NCBI RefSeq assembly: GCF_000282115.1
Contig: NZ_AKJY01000050.1
Span: forward strand, 1-64,000
Length of the DNA: 64,000 nucleotides
DNA from: Chryseobacterium populi
Lineage (GTDB): Bacteria; Bacteroidota; Bacteroidia; Flavobacteriales; Weeksellaceae
Reading direction: 5' to 3'
Shown here one piece after another: positions 17,957-25,590 of the stretch (position 1 is its first letter; each line of letters starts with the position of its first letter). The notes beneath the pieces are model-generated. The model was given only the letters and a program-made list of their open reading frames with translations, was not told where the DNA came from and ran no database searches. Both the position numbers and the translations under genes were made by a program.

Positions 17957-18886
17957 TTATTTTTTTATCCACCATTGGCTGTCTTTCCTTTCAGAGCGTT
18001 TACCTCCATTGTTAACAGTATATGCAAAACCGATTCCCAGAGTCTGTTTTAACTGCGTTTTCTGAATCTGGTTGTGATCGTACAGTATGTCCAAAGTAAT
18101 ATTGGAAGAAATATATTTATTAATCTTCATATTTAATACTGCACCATAAGCCAGAACCAGCCTTTCGGGATGATCCAGGTAGTTTGAGAAAACGGATGCT
18201 GTATTGGTTAAATTGATATTTTCCATTAATTTAACTTTATACAAAGCATTTCCCAAAAAACCGAACTGTAATAACGAATCATCTCCATCTGCTTTTAAAC
18301 CGTAGCTTCCCGCGAGCTGAAGATCTTTATCCAGTACAAAGGTCCATCTCGCGTTGGCAGGGCGTAAAGTCACATTTAAATTATCATTGGGTCTGTAAGT
18401 AATACCGATACCCAGATTTAAATATCCTGGAGCCATAAAATTAGAGATCTTTTTAGCATCGGGATTGTTCCCGTCTTCATACCCTCCCGAAAACTGGGAC
18501 TGAAAACTGGCCCCTGAAGAAATATACCAGCTTTTGGAAAACTGCCGCCCGTAATTGGTTGAAATATTAATAACATCCTGGGTCTTTCGGGTGCCTAAAC
18601 CTTTTGTATTATTTTGACCATAATCCAGAATAATGATGTTCTCCCAAAGATCTTTGTCTTTTTCATAGGTGATATTATAATTGATGCCCGCCAGCCAGCC
18701 AACGTTGTTGGCGCCACCGCCTACCCAATTGGAAAAAGCAGCCTGATTAAGCATTACCGTATTCTTTCCCAACACCGACCAATGTTTTATAGTATCCGCC
18801 ACCGGAGCCAGAGTATCTTTTTTCACCTCTTGTGCTCCTGCATTCAACCCGAAACAAACTACAAACACCGCTATAATTTTTCTCAT
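17957..18886 (-). CDS. DUF3078 family outer-membrane beta-barrel-like protein
   Basis: A 309-residue protein with signal peptide MRKIIAVFVVCFGLNAGAQ. Features typical of DUF3078 are HWSVLGKNTVMLNQAAFSNW, WVGGGANNV and alternating beta strands such as LDYGQNNTKGLGTRKTQD. The protein ends in Trp-Trp-Ile-Lys-Lys after a Lys-rich strand. The family is Bacteroidota-specific and of unknown function; a beta-barrel in the outer membrane is likely from the strand pattern. The start at 18886 is chosen because it opens a good signal peptide; an upstream in-frame ATG at 18958 would bury it. Confidence 0.82.
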   Translation of the reverse strand: MRKIIAVFVVCFGLNAGAQEVKKDTLAPVADTIKHWSVLGKNTVMLNQAAFSNWVGGGANNVGWLAGINYNITYEKDKDLWENIIILDYGQNNTKGLGTRKTQDVINISTNYGRQFSKSWYISSGASFQSQFSGGYEDGNNPDAKKISNFMAPGYLNLGIGITYRPNDNLNVTLRPANARWTFVLDKDLQLAGSYGLKADGDDSLLQFGFLGNALYKVKLMENINLTNTASVFSNYLDHPERLVLAYGAVLNMKINKYISSNITLDILYDHNQIQKTQLKQTLGIGFAYTVNNGGKRSERKDSQWWIKK

Positions 18887-19082
18887 AAACAAAAGATTTG
18901 TCCTGCAAAAATAAAAAATATAATTTTTGTCATCGTCATAAACAGCCTGTACTATCATTTATTAATGACATACTTAATTCATTTAAAATCATCCCTTTTG
19001 TCTTAAAATGAGTTTCATCATATAAAATATCGCCATAATTTCCGAAATTTATAATTGGCTTTTGATTTGAGATAATTCCTTC

Positions 19083-19850
19083 ATGTTTAAAAATGTAATT
19101 TCCAAAAAAGCGATCATTAATCCATTGCTGATGCTTTCTGCAATGTGGTTGGGGTTCTTTTTACAGATGCACGGCTTTTTTGAAAGTTGCTTTGGAGCGA
19201 TTATTCCTTTATTGCCGGAGGGTTTAATAGGAGTAATAACATCGCCGCTTTTACACGGAAATTTAGATCATATCATAGGAAACTCAATCCCGGTTGCGGT
19301 ACTGATGTTTCTGCTCTATCAGTTTTATCCTTTAGTGGCTAATAAAGTATTCGTTATAGGATGGCTTGCTACAGGCTTATTGGTATGGATGCTTCCGCCC
19401 GTTGATATTCTTACCGGCGAATATATGTACACCTGTACAATCGGAGCCAGCGGTGTTGTATATGTTTTAGCCTTTTTCTTATTTTTCAGTGGTGTTTTTA
19501 AGTGGAATATGAAGCTTCTTACCATTTCACTGCTTGTCGTATTATATTACGGAAGCCTGGTATGGGGCATGTTTCCGGAAGAGCTTTTCTACAACCTTCA
19601 GGAGCCGAGTAAGATTTCATGGCAGGCCCATCTCTCCGGTGCTGTTGTAGGGAGCATTATTGCTTTTATGTTTAAAAATGTAGGTGAGAAAAAGAAAAAA
19701 TACATCTGGGAATTCCCTAATTATTATAGTGAAAAGGATGATAAACTCTGGCAGGAATATAAAGAAAACCATCCTGAAGATTTCCTGGAGCTACCCTATA
19801 AAAAAAGAGATGATATCTGGGATCGTCTGGATGAATTAAGAAAAAGGTAA
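19083..19850 (+). CDS. Rhomboid family intramembrane serine protease
   Basis: A 255-residue polytopic membrane protein. The rhomboid catalytic dyad is visible: Ser123 in TIGASGVVY and His183 in WQAHLSGAVVG. The conserved HGNLDHIIGNS (residues 58-68) is the usual HxxxxHxxxN site on helix 2. About six helices precede a charged cytoplasmic tail (about 200-255) with many Lys, Glu and Trp residues. Rhomboids cleave transmembrane helices of other membrane proteins; the substrate here is unknown. The next gene, dprA, starts 33 nt downstream. Confidence 0.92.
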   Translation: MFKNVISKKAIINPLLMLSAMWLGFFLQMHGFFESCFGAIIPLLPEGLIGVITSPLLHGNLDHIIGNSIPVAVLMFLLYQFYPLVANKVFVIGWLATGLLVWMLPPVDILTGEYMYTCTIGASGVVYVLAFFLFFSGVFKWNMKLLTISLLVVLYYGSLVWGMFPEELFYNLQEPSKISWQAHLSGAVVGSIIAFMFKNVGEKKKKYIWEFPNYYSEKDDKLWQEYKENHPEDFLELPYKKRDDIWDRLDELRKR

Positions 19851-19862
19851 AACTTATTTCGT

Positions 19863-19870
19863 TACATTTG
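19863..19870 (+). promoter_or_regulatory. Candidate -7 box of dprA
   Basis: TACATTTG matches TAnnTTTG and lies 13 nt before the dprA ATG. No matching -33 TTG is seen. Confidence 0.35.
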
Positions 19871-19883
19871 AATAAAAACACAC

Positions 19884-20993
19884 ATGATTTCCGAAGAACA
19901 TCTTTATGCAATCGCGTTACGCGAATGCAACTTAATTGGTGACATTAACTTTGCCAAACTCATCAGGACTTTTGGGAGCGCAAAAAACGCCTGGGAGTAT
20001 GCCAGAAAAGAATATCATAAACCGGAAGGCTTTGGCCGGAAAACAGTTTCAGACATTGGAAATATTAATCACCTGAATTTCGCTGAAAAAGAATTGACGT
20101 TTTGTGAAAAGAATAACATCCGGATCAGGCTAAAACATTTTGACGAACTTCCTTTCCTCCTCAGTGAATGCGAAGATGCTCCAGCCATTCTATATCAGAA
20201 AGGAGATTTTACCAACACCTTAAAGCCGTTAAGTATTGTCGGGACCAGAAATATTACCTCCTATGGAAAACAGTTTGTAAAAGATTTTTTTGAAGCACCA
20301 AAATCTTCCCGTTTTATCTCCGTAAGTGGTTTGGCATTGGGCGTGGATAAAGAAGTTCATGAGCAATCTATTCATCATAAAATTCCCACAATTGCCGTTC
20401 TGGCTCATGGCTTTCACACTTTGTATCCTTCAAAAAACAAAAAACTATCCGAAAAAATTCTTGAGGATTGTGGTGCTTTAATTACAGAATTCAATTCTTC
20501 GAGAAAACCTGACCGGGAAAATTTCATCCAGAGAAACAGGATTATTGCGGGGTTGTCTCCTGCAACGGTTGTAGTGGAAACCGGCTTTGGAGGTGGTTCC
20601 GTAAATACAGCAACCTATGCCAATAACTATAACAGGGATGTTTTTGCACTTCCCGGAAAAATTACAGATTTATACAGCCAAGGGTGCAATCAGCTTATTT
20701 TTCAGAATAAGGCAGCTACAATTTCTACCATAAAAGATCTTATTGAGATTTTAGGATTTAATAATTCCCAACATAAAATAGAGGAGCTTTTTCCACATAG
20801 CAGCCATACCATACAATTATCTGAAAATCAAGAATTAATCTATCAATATATCGACAAAAACCCACAAATTTCTCTGGACGATCTGGCCCATAAAATTTCT
20901 ATCTCTTCCTATAAAATTTTACCGGTAATTTTAGAATTAGAGCTTTTAGGGAAAGTAAAATCATTTTCCGGGAGACAATTTATTGCAATTTGA
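19884..20993 (+). CDS. dprA: DNA-processing protein DprA
   Basis: A 369-residue cytoplasmic protein that loads RecA on incoming single-stranded DNA during natural transformation. It has an N-terminal HhH/SAM-like region, then the Rossmann-like DprA core with SIVGTRNITSYGKQF, SVSGLALGVDKEVH, NRIIAGLSPATVVVETG and GSVNTATYANNYNRDVFALPG. A C-terminal winged-helix region follows (about 305-369). The length is normal. Together with the comM-like gene at 48 kb it suggests that the strain retains part of a competence machinery. Confidence 0.95.
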   Translation: MISEEHLYAIALRECNLIGDINFAKLIRTFGSAKNAWEYARKEYHKPEGFGRKTVSDIGNINHLNFAEKELTFCEKNNIRIRLKHFDELPFLLSECEDAPAILYQKGDFTNTLKPLSIVGTRNITSYGKQFVKDFFEAPKSSRFISVSGLALGVDKEVHEQSIHHKIPTIAVLAHGFHTLYPSKNKKLSEKILEDCGALITEFNSSRKPDRENFIQRNRIIAGLSPATVVVETGFGGGSVNTATYANNYNRDVFALPGKITDLYSQGCNQLIFQNKAATISTIKDLIEILGFNNSQHKIEELFPHSSHTIQLSENQELIYQYIDKNPQISLDDLAHKISISSYKILPVILELELLGKVKSFSGRQFIAI

Positions 20994-21127
20994 AATTTAA
21001 CCATTTCTTAATATTACATTATTTAATAGATAACATTTAATTTTTAATAAAATTTAATCACAAATTATTAATTTAATAATATTACCGCACATTATTATTA
21101 AATTTTCAGCAATCATCAAATGAGGTG

Positions 21128-21157
21128 TTGTGAATCTTGAAAAAAAAATTAAATTTG
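21128..21157 (+). promoter_or_regulatory. Bacteroidetes-type promoter of the glutamate dehydrogenase gene
   Basis: TTG at 21128-21130, a 19-nt spacer, then TAAATTTG at 21150-21157. Both boxes are perfect matches. The ATG at 21184 lies 26 nt further on, and the in-frame GTG at 21130 falls inside the promoter. Confidence 0.8.
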
Positions 21158-21183
21158 TTGGCAATAATATTCAACCTTACTAT

Positions 21184-22542
21184 ATGGAACAATATAATAT
21201 TGACCAGAAAATCCAGGAGTTTATTGCAAAAATTGAAGCAAAAAACCCTAATGAGCCAGAATTTTTACAAGCTGTAAAAGAAGTTGCCGTAACTGTAATT
21301 CCGTTTATTATGACCAAAAAGGAGTATACAGGAATGAAGCTGCTTGAAAGAATGGCTGAAGCTGAAAGAATTATTATTTTCAGAGTTCCATGGGTTGATG
21401 ACAAAGGAGAAATTCAGGTAAACAGAGGTTTCAGAATTCAGATGAACTCTGCAATCGGACCATATAAAGGCGGAATCCGTTTCCATCCTACTGTAAATTT
21501 ATCTGTTCTTAAATTCTTAGCTTTCGAGCAGGTTTTCAAAAACTCATTGACTACTCTTCCGATGGGAGGTGGAAAAGGAGGTTCGGATTTCGATCCGCAA
21601 GGAAAATCTGATATGGAAGTAATGCGTTTCTGCCAGGCTTTCATGACTGAATTATGCAAGCATATCGGCCCTGAAACAGACGTTCCTGCCGGAGATATCG
21701 GTGTAGGTGCAAGAGAGATTGGATACCTTTTCGGCCAGTACAAAAAAATCAGAAATGAGTTTACGGGAGTTCTTACAGGAAAAGGTCTTGCTTACGGAGG
21801 TTCTCTAATCCGTCCCGAAGCTACAGGATATGGTGTGGTTTACTTTGCTGAGCAGATGCTTAAGACTATCGGACAAACATTTAAAGATAAAACAGTAACC
21901 GTTTCAGGTTTTGGAAACGTAGCCTGGGGAGTTATCAAAAAAATATCTGAGCTTGGAGGAAAAGTAGTAACGATTTCAGGTCCGGACGGATATATCTATG
22001 ACAAAGATGGTATAGACGGAGAAAAAATTGATTATTTATTAGAATTGAGATCTTCCGGAAACAACAGGGCTGAGGATTATGCTAAAAAATATCCGTCTGC
22101 AGAATTCCATGCCGGAAAACGTCCTTGGGAAGTAAAATGTGATGTTGCTATTCCATCTGCAACTCAAAACGAACTGGATTTTGAAGATGCTAAAAAATTA
22201 GTTGAAAACGGATGTCTTTGTGTAACTGAAGCGGCTAATATGCCTTCTACTTTAGATGCCATCAATTATTTCCTGGACAGCAAAGTACTGTTCTCTCCGG
22301 GAAAAGCTTCTAACGCCGGTGGTGTTGCTACTTCAGGATTGGAAATGACTCAAAACTCGATCCGTCTTAACTGGACTTCTGAAGAGGTGGATGCAAGACT
22401 GAAAGAAATCATGATCGGAATCCATAAGGCATGCAGAGATTACGGAAAAGAGGAAGATGGCTATGTAAACTACGTAAAAGGTGCTAATATCGCCGGCTTC
22501 GTGAAAGTTGCAGAAGCTATGCTGGCTCAGGGAGTTGTATAA
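21184..22542 (+). CDS. gdhA: Glutamate dehydrogenase, hexameric NADP-type
   Basis: A 452-residue enzyme that interconverts glutamate and 2-oxoglutarate plus ammonium. Signature parts are FRIQMNSAIGPYKGGIRFHP, the active-site block TTLPMGGGKGGSDFDP with catalytic Lys131, the FCQAFMTEL segment, DVPAGDIGVGAREIGYLFG, the nucleotide-binding VTVSGFGNVAWG, and PGKASNAGGVATSGLEM. The length of about 450 residues and the PMGGGKGGSDFDP motif place it with the small hexameric, usually NADP-dependent, class that works mainly in ammonium assimilation. The start at 21184 is chosen because an upstream in-frame GTG overlaps the promoter. Confidence 0.96.
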   Translation: MEQYNIDQKIQEFIAKIEAKNPNEPEFLQAVKEVAVTVIPFIMTKKEYTGMKLLERMAEAERIIIFRVPWVDDKGEIQVNRGFRIQMNSAIGPYKGGIRFHPTVNLSVLKFLAFEQVFKNSLTTLPMGGGKGGSDFDPQGKSDMEVMRFCQAFMTELCKHIGPETDVPAGDIGVGAREIGYLFGQYKKIRNEFTGVLTGKGLAYGGSLIRPEATGYGVVYFAEQMLKTIGQTFKDKTVTVSGFGNVAWGVIKKISELGGKVVTISGPDGYIYDKDGIDGEKIDYLLELRSSGNNRAEDYAKKYPSAEFHAGKRPWEVKCDVAIPSATQNELDFEDAKKLVENGCLCVTEAANMPSTLDAINYFLDSKVLFSPGKASNAGGVATSGLEMTQNSIRLNWTSEEVDARLKEIMIGIHKACRDYGKEEDGYVNYVKGANIAGFVKVAEAMLAQGVV

Positions 22543-22551
22543 ATAAAATAT

Positions 22552-22579
22552 AAGGTTGGGAAAATTCCCGACCTTTTTT
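22552..22579 (+). terminator. Intrinsic terminator of gdhA
   Basis: AAGGTTGGGAA pairs with TTCCCGACCTT (one wobble), followed by a T-run. It begins 9 nt after the stop codon. Confidence 0.87.
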
Positions 22580-22628
22580 CTTATAACCTGTCCCGGGGAA
22601 ATGGGAAAAAAGTAAAAAGTGAAAGGAG

Positions 22629-22658
22629 AAAGCATTGAAATATTCAATGCTTTTTTTA
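22629..22658 (+). terminator. Second terminator-like hairpin, just before the DUF1801 gene
   Basis: AAAGCATTGAA pairs with TTCAATGCTTT around ATA, followed by seven Ts. It lies only about 10 nt before the ATG at 22669. It could be a back-up terminator for gdhA or a 5'-leader control element of the next gene. Confidence 0.65.
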
Positions 22659-22668
22659 TTTTTATACG

Positions 22669-23034
22669 ATGAAAACGGCATTTAAAACTATTGATGAATA
22701 TATTCTTTTATTTCCTGAAGAAGTGCAGGAAAAAATGGATCAGATGAGAGCTGCCATTCATTCTGAGGAAACAGATATTACAGAATATATTGGTTACCAG
22801 ATGCCTGCTTTTAAATATAAGGACAAGCCCCTGATTTATTTTGCGGGGTATAAAAAGCATATCGGGTTTTATCCCGGTGCAGAAGGCATTAAGAATTTCG
22901 AAAAAGACTTTATTGCAGCCTGCTATAAATTTTCAAAAGGCGCCGTACAATTTCCCGTTACTGAAAAACTCCCTTTGGAGCTTATTAAAAAGATGGTCAG
23001 ATTCAGGATACTTGAAATCGAAAAAAAATCCTGA
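22669..23034 (+). CDS. DUF1801 / YdhG-like protein
   Basis: A 121-residue protein of the DUF1801 (YdhG) family. Typical stretches are FKTIDEYILLFPEEVQEKMDQMRAAIH, YIGYQMPAFKYKDKPLIYFAGYKKHIGFYP and KGAVQFPVTEKLPLELIKKMVRFR. The fold resembles iron-chaperone-like proteins, but the family's role in bacteria is unsettled. The stop codon lies inside a hairpin that serves as terminator for the opposite-strand gene. No good promoter is visible, and a terminator-like hairpin sits right in front of it. Confidence 0.88.
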   Translation: MKTAFKTIDEYILLFPEEVQEKMDQMRAAIHSEETDITEYIGYQMPAFKYKDKPLIYFAGYKKHIGFYPGAEGIKNFEKDFIAACYKFSKGAVQFPVTEKLPLELIKKMVRFRILEIEKKS

Positions 23035-23053
23035 AATAAATTATTTCAGGATT
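23020..23053 (-). terminator. Terminator for the minus-strand low-complexity gene
   Basis: A 13-bp stem (AATCCTGAAATAA with TTATTTCAGGATT) with a 1-nt gap, followed on the minus strand by eight Ts. It overlaps the DUF1801 stop codon on the plus strand. Confidence 0.8.
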
Positions 23054-23079
23054 GCTAATTTCTACTTTTTAAAAATAAC

Positions 23080-23430
23080 TTATTTCGACTTTGCTTTTCT
23101 TTTAGCTTTCTTTTCTTCTTTTGTTGCTTCAGCAGGTTTTGTAGCCTCCATGCTTGTGTCGGCAGTTGCACTCACTGTTTCATTAGGAGTTGCAGTTGTG
23201 TTTGCCGTAGCATCCACTGTTGTCGTAGCCGTCGTATTCCCTGTTGTTGAGGCATTGGTATTGGTGTTCACATCGGTCGTAGATCCCGCTGTTCCCAGTG
23301 TATTCTGTTGTTGGGTTTGAGTAGTCGTCTGGTTATTGGTATTTTCAACCGGTTTTTGAGGTTGAGTTTGAGCTGATACAGCGATTACTCCGACTAATGA
23401 GAATGCTGCTGTTAAGAATAACTTTTTCAT
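23080..23430 (-). CDS. Secreted Thr/Asn/Ala-rich low-complexity protein
   Basis: A 116-residue protein. The signal peptide MKKLFLTAAFSLVGVIAVSAQ is followed by a region made almost wholly of Thr, Asn, Gln, Ala and Ser (for example NTNASTTGNTTATTTVDATA). It ends in a strongly basic tail, KKAKRKAKSK. No enzymatic domain is present. The start at 23430 is chosen because it opens the signal peptide; 15 upstream residues in frame look non-coding. Such composition suggests a disordered extracellular or cell-surface protein. The function is unknown. Confidence 0.7.
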   Translation of the reverse strand: MKKLFLTAAFSLVGVIAVSAQTQPQKPVENTNNQTTTQTQQQNTLGTAGSTTDVNTNTNASTTGNTTATTTVDATANTTATPNETVSATADTSMEATKPAEATKEEKKAKRKAKSK

Positions 23431-23548
23431 AATGTAATATTTAAATGATTGTTTAGTATTTTTTAAACGACACATTTTCTATTAAATTATGTGCAACCTT
23501 CTTATTTAACGTACTTTATAATTCTTTAAGACGAATTGGGATTATCTC

Positions 23549-24037
23549 TTATTTTCCTAAATTTTTCATAATTTTTTCTACAAATTCAAAGGCAGCCGGA
23601 CAAATTACGGTGTTTTTTATCATCAGATTATTGATCTGATAAATCTTCTTCCTGTCGGTATGCGGATACTCACGGCAGGCTTTCGGCCTTACTTCATAAA
23701 TGGAACAGGTATTGTCTTGATTCAGGAAAAAGCATGGAAGGTTCTGTAAAACTTTATCATTATCTTCATCTATCCTCAGGAACTTAGCTTCAAAATCGGC
23801 AGGTTTCATCCGGAGATGTTTTGCAATCCGCTCAATATCTTTCTCGGTATACAAAGGTCCTGTAGTTTTGCAGCAATTGGCACATTGCAGGCAATCTATC
23901 TTTTCAAAAACTTCGTCATGGGTTTCCTGAACTACATAATCAAGATTTTTAGGCGGTTTTTTTTTCAATCCGTCTAAAATTTTTTTATGTTCTTTTTGCT
24001 TTTGTAAGGCCTGTTTTTTATAAAGTTCTAAATCCAT
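23549..24037 (-). CDS. YkgJ family cysteine cluster protein
   Basis: A 162-residue cytoplasmic protein of the YkgJ / zinc- or iron-chelating family. Eight Cys form the pattern CLQCANCC (49, 52, 55, 56), LPCFFL (102), CSIYEVRPKACREYP (111 and 121) and VICP (146). The family is thought to bind metal or Fe-S; the biochemical role is unknown. Its start codon directly abuts the stop codon of the upstream Kir channel gene, so the two are almost surely co-translated. Confidence 0.92.
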   Translation of the reverse strand: MDLELYKKQALQKQKEHKKILDGLKKKPPKNLDYVVQETHDEVFEKIDCLQCANCCKTTGPLYTEKDIERIAKHLRMKPADFEAKFLRIDEDNDKVLQNLPCFFLNQDNTCSIYEVRPKACREYPHTDRKKIYQINNLMIKNTVICPAAFEFVEKIMKNLGK

Positions 24038-25009
24038 TTATTTTTCTTCCTCTGCCCAAACGGGAAGATCTGCTTTTTGATATTCATTGATTTTATCAAG
24101 ATCCAGAATTGTAGAAATGTTTTCTTTATCCGGATAATACATCGGAGTAAACTTTGCACCATAAATGATTTCACTGGTTACATAGGATGACCTCTGCACT
24201 ACTGTATTTGAAAACACTTCATCAAATGCCCTTACCTGAACAATGATTTCGATATCCGTATTTTTAAAATCCTCTTCGGAAAAGCCATAGAAAGGAGAGT
24301 TTTCATCTATTTTATGAACAACCGTCCAGTTCAGAGCCAATGTGTTGATCTTACTTAGCTGGGTTTCCAACCTGTAAAAATTGCTTTTAGGAACTCCGTC
24401 TTCAATAACCTCTATTGCTGTAGATACAATTACATCTGCATCCGTGAGAGCATTATTTTTATAAGGAGCCAACCTGAACATTAAAGCGGTTGAGTCTTTA
24501 AAAGGAGCGATTATTGCAATATCCGAAAATCTCAGATAAGCTCTCGGCCTTGAGAACCTCCCATAAAACAAACCCGTAGCAATCGCAAAGGTAAGCAATC
24601 CCAGGAAAGCTTCAAATGTAGCGACTAAACTTGCCGTAAAACCTACCGGAGCAATTCTTCCGTATCCTACTGTGGTAAAGGTTTGGGAACTGAAGAAAAA
24701 CACATCGATAAACTCATTGGATGGGGTACTTTTATCAATTCCCGTGAGATGCTGCACTCCTATCAGAAAATAAATCATGGCAAAAAGAAGGTTGATTGAG
24801 ATATAGGCAATCACCAGATAAGAAAGAAAACGGAAAGTCGATAGGTTGAGCATGGTATGGTACCAGCTCAGCCTGTTGAAAACATTCACTCCTCTTCTCT
24901 GAACATTCGGCAGACCATCTTTATTGATAAACCTTCCGGAAGCATTACTTCCGAAACCACTGTTTTCAGTATTTCTTTGTCGAATTTTTTGTCTGAATCC
25001 TCTTGCCAT
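24038..25009 (-). CDS. Inward-rectifier-type potassium channel (KirBac-like)
   Basis: A 323-residue protein. A cytoplasmic N-terminus is followed by helix 1 (about 58-84), the pore helix and selectivity filter TTVGYG at 112-117, and helix 2 (about 125-147). The large C-terminal domain has the immunoglobulin-like IRK fold (SDIAIIAPFKDSTALMFRLAPYKNN, IEVIEDGVPKSNFYRLETQLS). The start at 25009 (MARGFRQKIRQ) is chosen; a longer reading up to 25129 would add 40 residues from intergenic DNA. It is coupled to the YkgJ gene downstream, which is an unexplained pairing. Confidence 0.9.
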   Translation of the reverse strand: MARGFRQKIRQRNTENSGFGSNASGRFINKDGLPNVQRRGVNVFNRLSWYHTMLNLSTFRFLSYLVIAYISINLLFAMIYFLIGVQHLTGIDKSTPSNEFIDVFFFSSQTFTTVGYGRIAPVGFTASLVATFEAFLGLLTFAIATGLFYGRFSRPRAYLRFSDIAIIAPFKDSTALMFRLAPYKNNALTDADVIVSTAIEVIEDGVPKSNFYRLETQLSKINTLALNWTVVHKIDENSPFYGFSEEDFKNTDIEIIVQVRAFDEVFSNTVVQRSSYVTSEIIYGAKFTPMYYPDKENISTILDLDKINEYQKADLPVWAEEEK

Positions 25010-25111
25010 TTTTTTAATGATTATTGTTTTAAGGGTTAATCGCAAATCTCTGAATCCTAAAAGTATACTGATTTTAAAATAATCTTGTTCCTTAACAGCT
25101 ATTTTTATTTT

Positions 25112-25134
25112 CAAAGTTACAATATGCAAAGATA
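25112..25134 (-). promoter_or_regulatory. Two candidate -7 boxes for the Kir-YkgJ operon
   Basis: On the minus strand TAACTTTG (25112-25119) and TATCTTTG (25127-25134) both match TAnnTTTG. Neither has TTG at the ideal distance. Confidence 0.4.
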
Positions 25135-25194
25135 AAATATTGTTTTCATGAATTTTATCAAGCTGACATTTGAATTTTTAAATTGATTTTATAC

Positions 25195-25202
25195 TAAATT
25201 TG
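25195..25202 (+). promoter_or_regulatory. Candidate -7 box of the haemoglobin gene
   Basis: TAAATTTG lies only 4 nt before the ATG at 25207. A TTG occurs at 25170-25172, a spacing of 22 nt instead of 19. If used, the mRNA would be leaderless or nearly so. Confidence 0.4.
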
Positions 25203-25206
25203 AGGT

Positions 25207-25590
25207 ATGAAAAAACTTAAAACAAGAGAAGACATTGAGCATCTTGTCAATTCGTTTTATGCAAAAGTAGTTAAAGATGAAACAATTGCATTTTTCTTTA
25301 ATGATGTAGCCAGAATTGACTGGGATAAGCACCTTCCAAAGATGTATTCTTTCTGGGAAACCATTCTTTTCGGGCAAATGTCTTATAAAGGAAACCCAAT
25401 GGCTGTTCATTTTCCTATCAATCAAGTGGAAGCTATGGAGAAAAAGCATTTCGACAAATGGCTCGAACTATGGAGAAATACAATTGAAGAAAATTTCATC
25501 GGCGAAAATGCTGATATGGCGATTTATAAATCTGAAAATATCGCCAGGCTAATGGCCCATAAAATGGAAATGGCAAGGAACCCGAATTAA
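25207..25590 (+). CDS. Group III truncated haemoglobin
   Basis: A 127-residue 2-on-2 globin. Group III features are visible: FYAKVVKDETIAFFFNDV, WDKHLPKMYSFWETILFG, the GNPMAVHFP loop, and the proximal haem-ligand His81 in EKKHFDKWLELW. Such globins bind oxygen or nitric oxide; the physiological role of group III is not settled. The gene converges with the Ca2+/H+ antiporter gene and the two stop codons share bases in the tetramer TTAA. Confidence 0.93.
   Translation: MKKLKTREDIEHLVNSFYAKVVKDETIAFFFNDVARIDWDKHLPKMYSFWETILFGQMSYKGNPMAVHFPINQVEAMEKKHFDKWLELWRNTIEENFIGENADMAIYKSENIARLMAHKMEMARNPN

Noticed and set aside
21130..21183. N-terminal extension of glutamate dehydrogenase from a GTG at 21130
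   Set aside because: It overlaps a perfect TTG-N19-TAAATTTG promoter, and the ATG at 21184 gives the family's usual start.
23080..23480. Plus-strand frame over the low-complexity protein gene, continuing from the DUF1801 region
   Set aside because: It is a mirror of the repetitive codons on the other strand, rich in Val and Ala, with no independent start or motif.
25587..25590. Shared TTAA of the convergent haemoglobin and antiporter stop codons as a regulatory device
   Set aside because: Such stop-codon overlaps are common by chance in AT-rich DNA and no hairpin is formed there.
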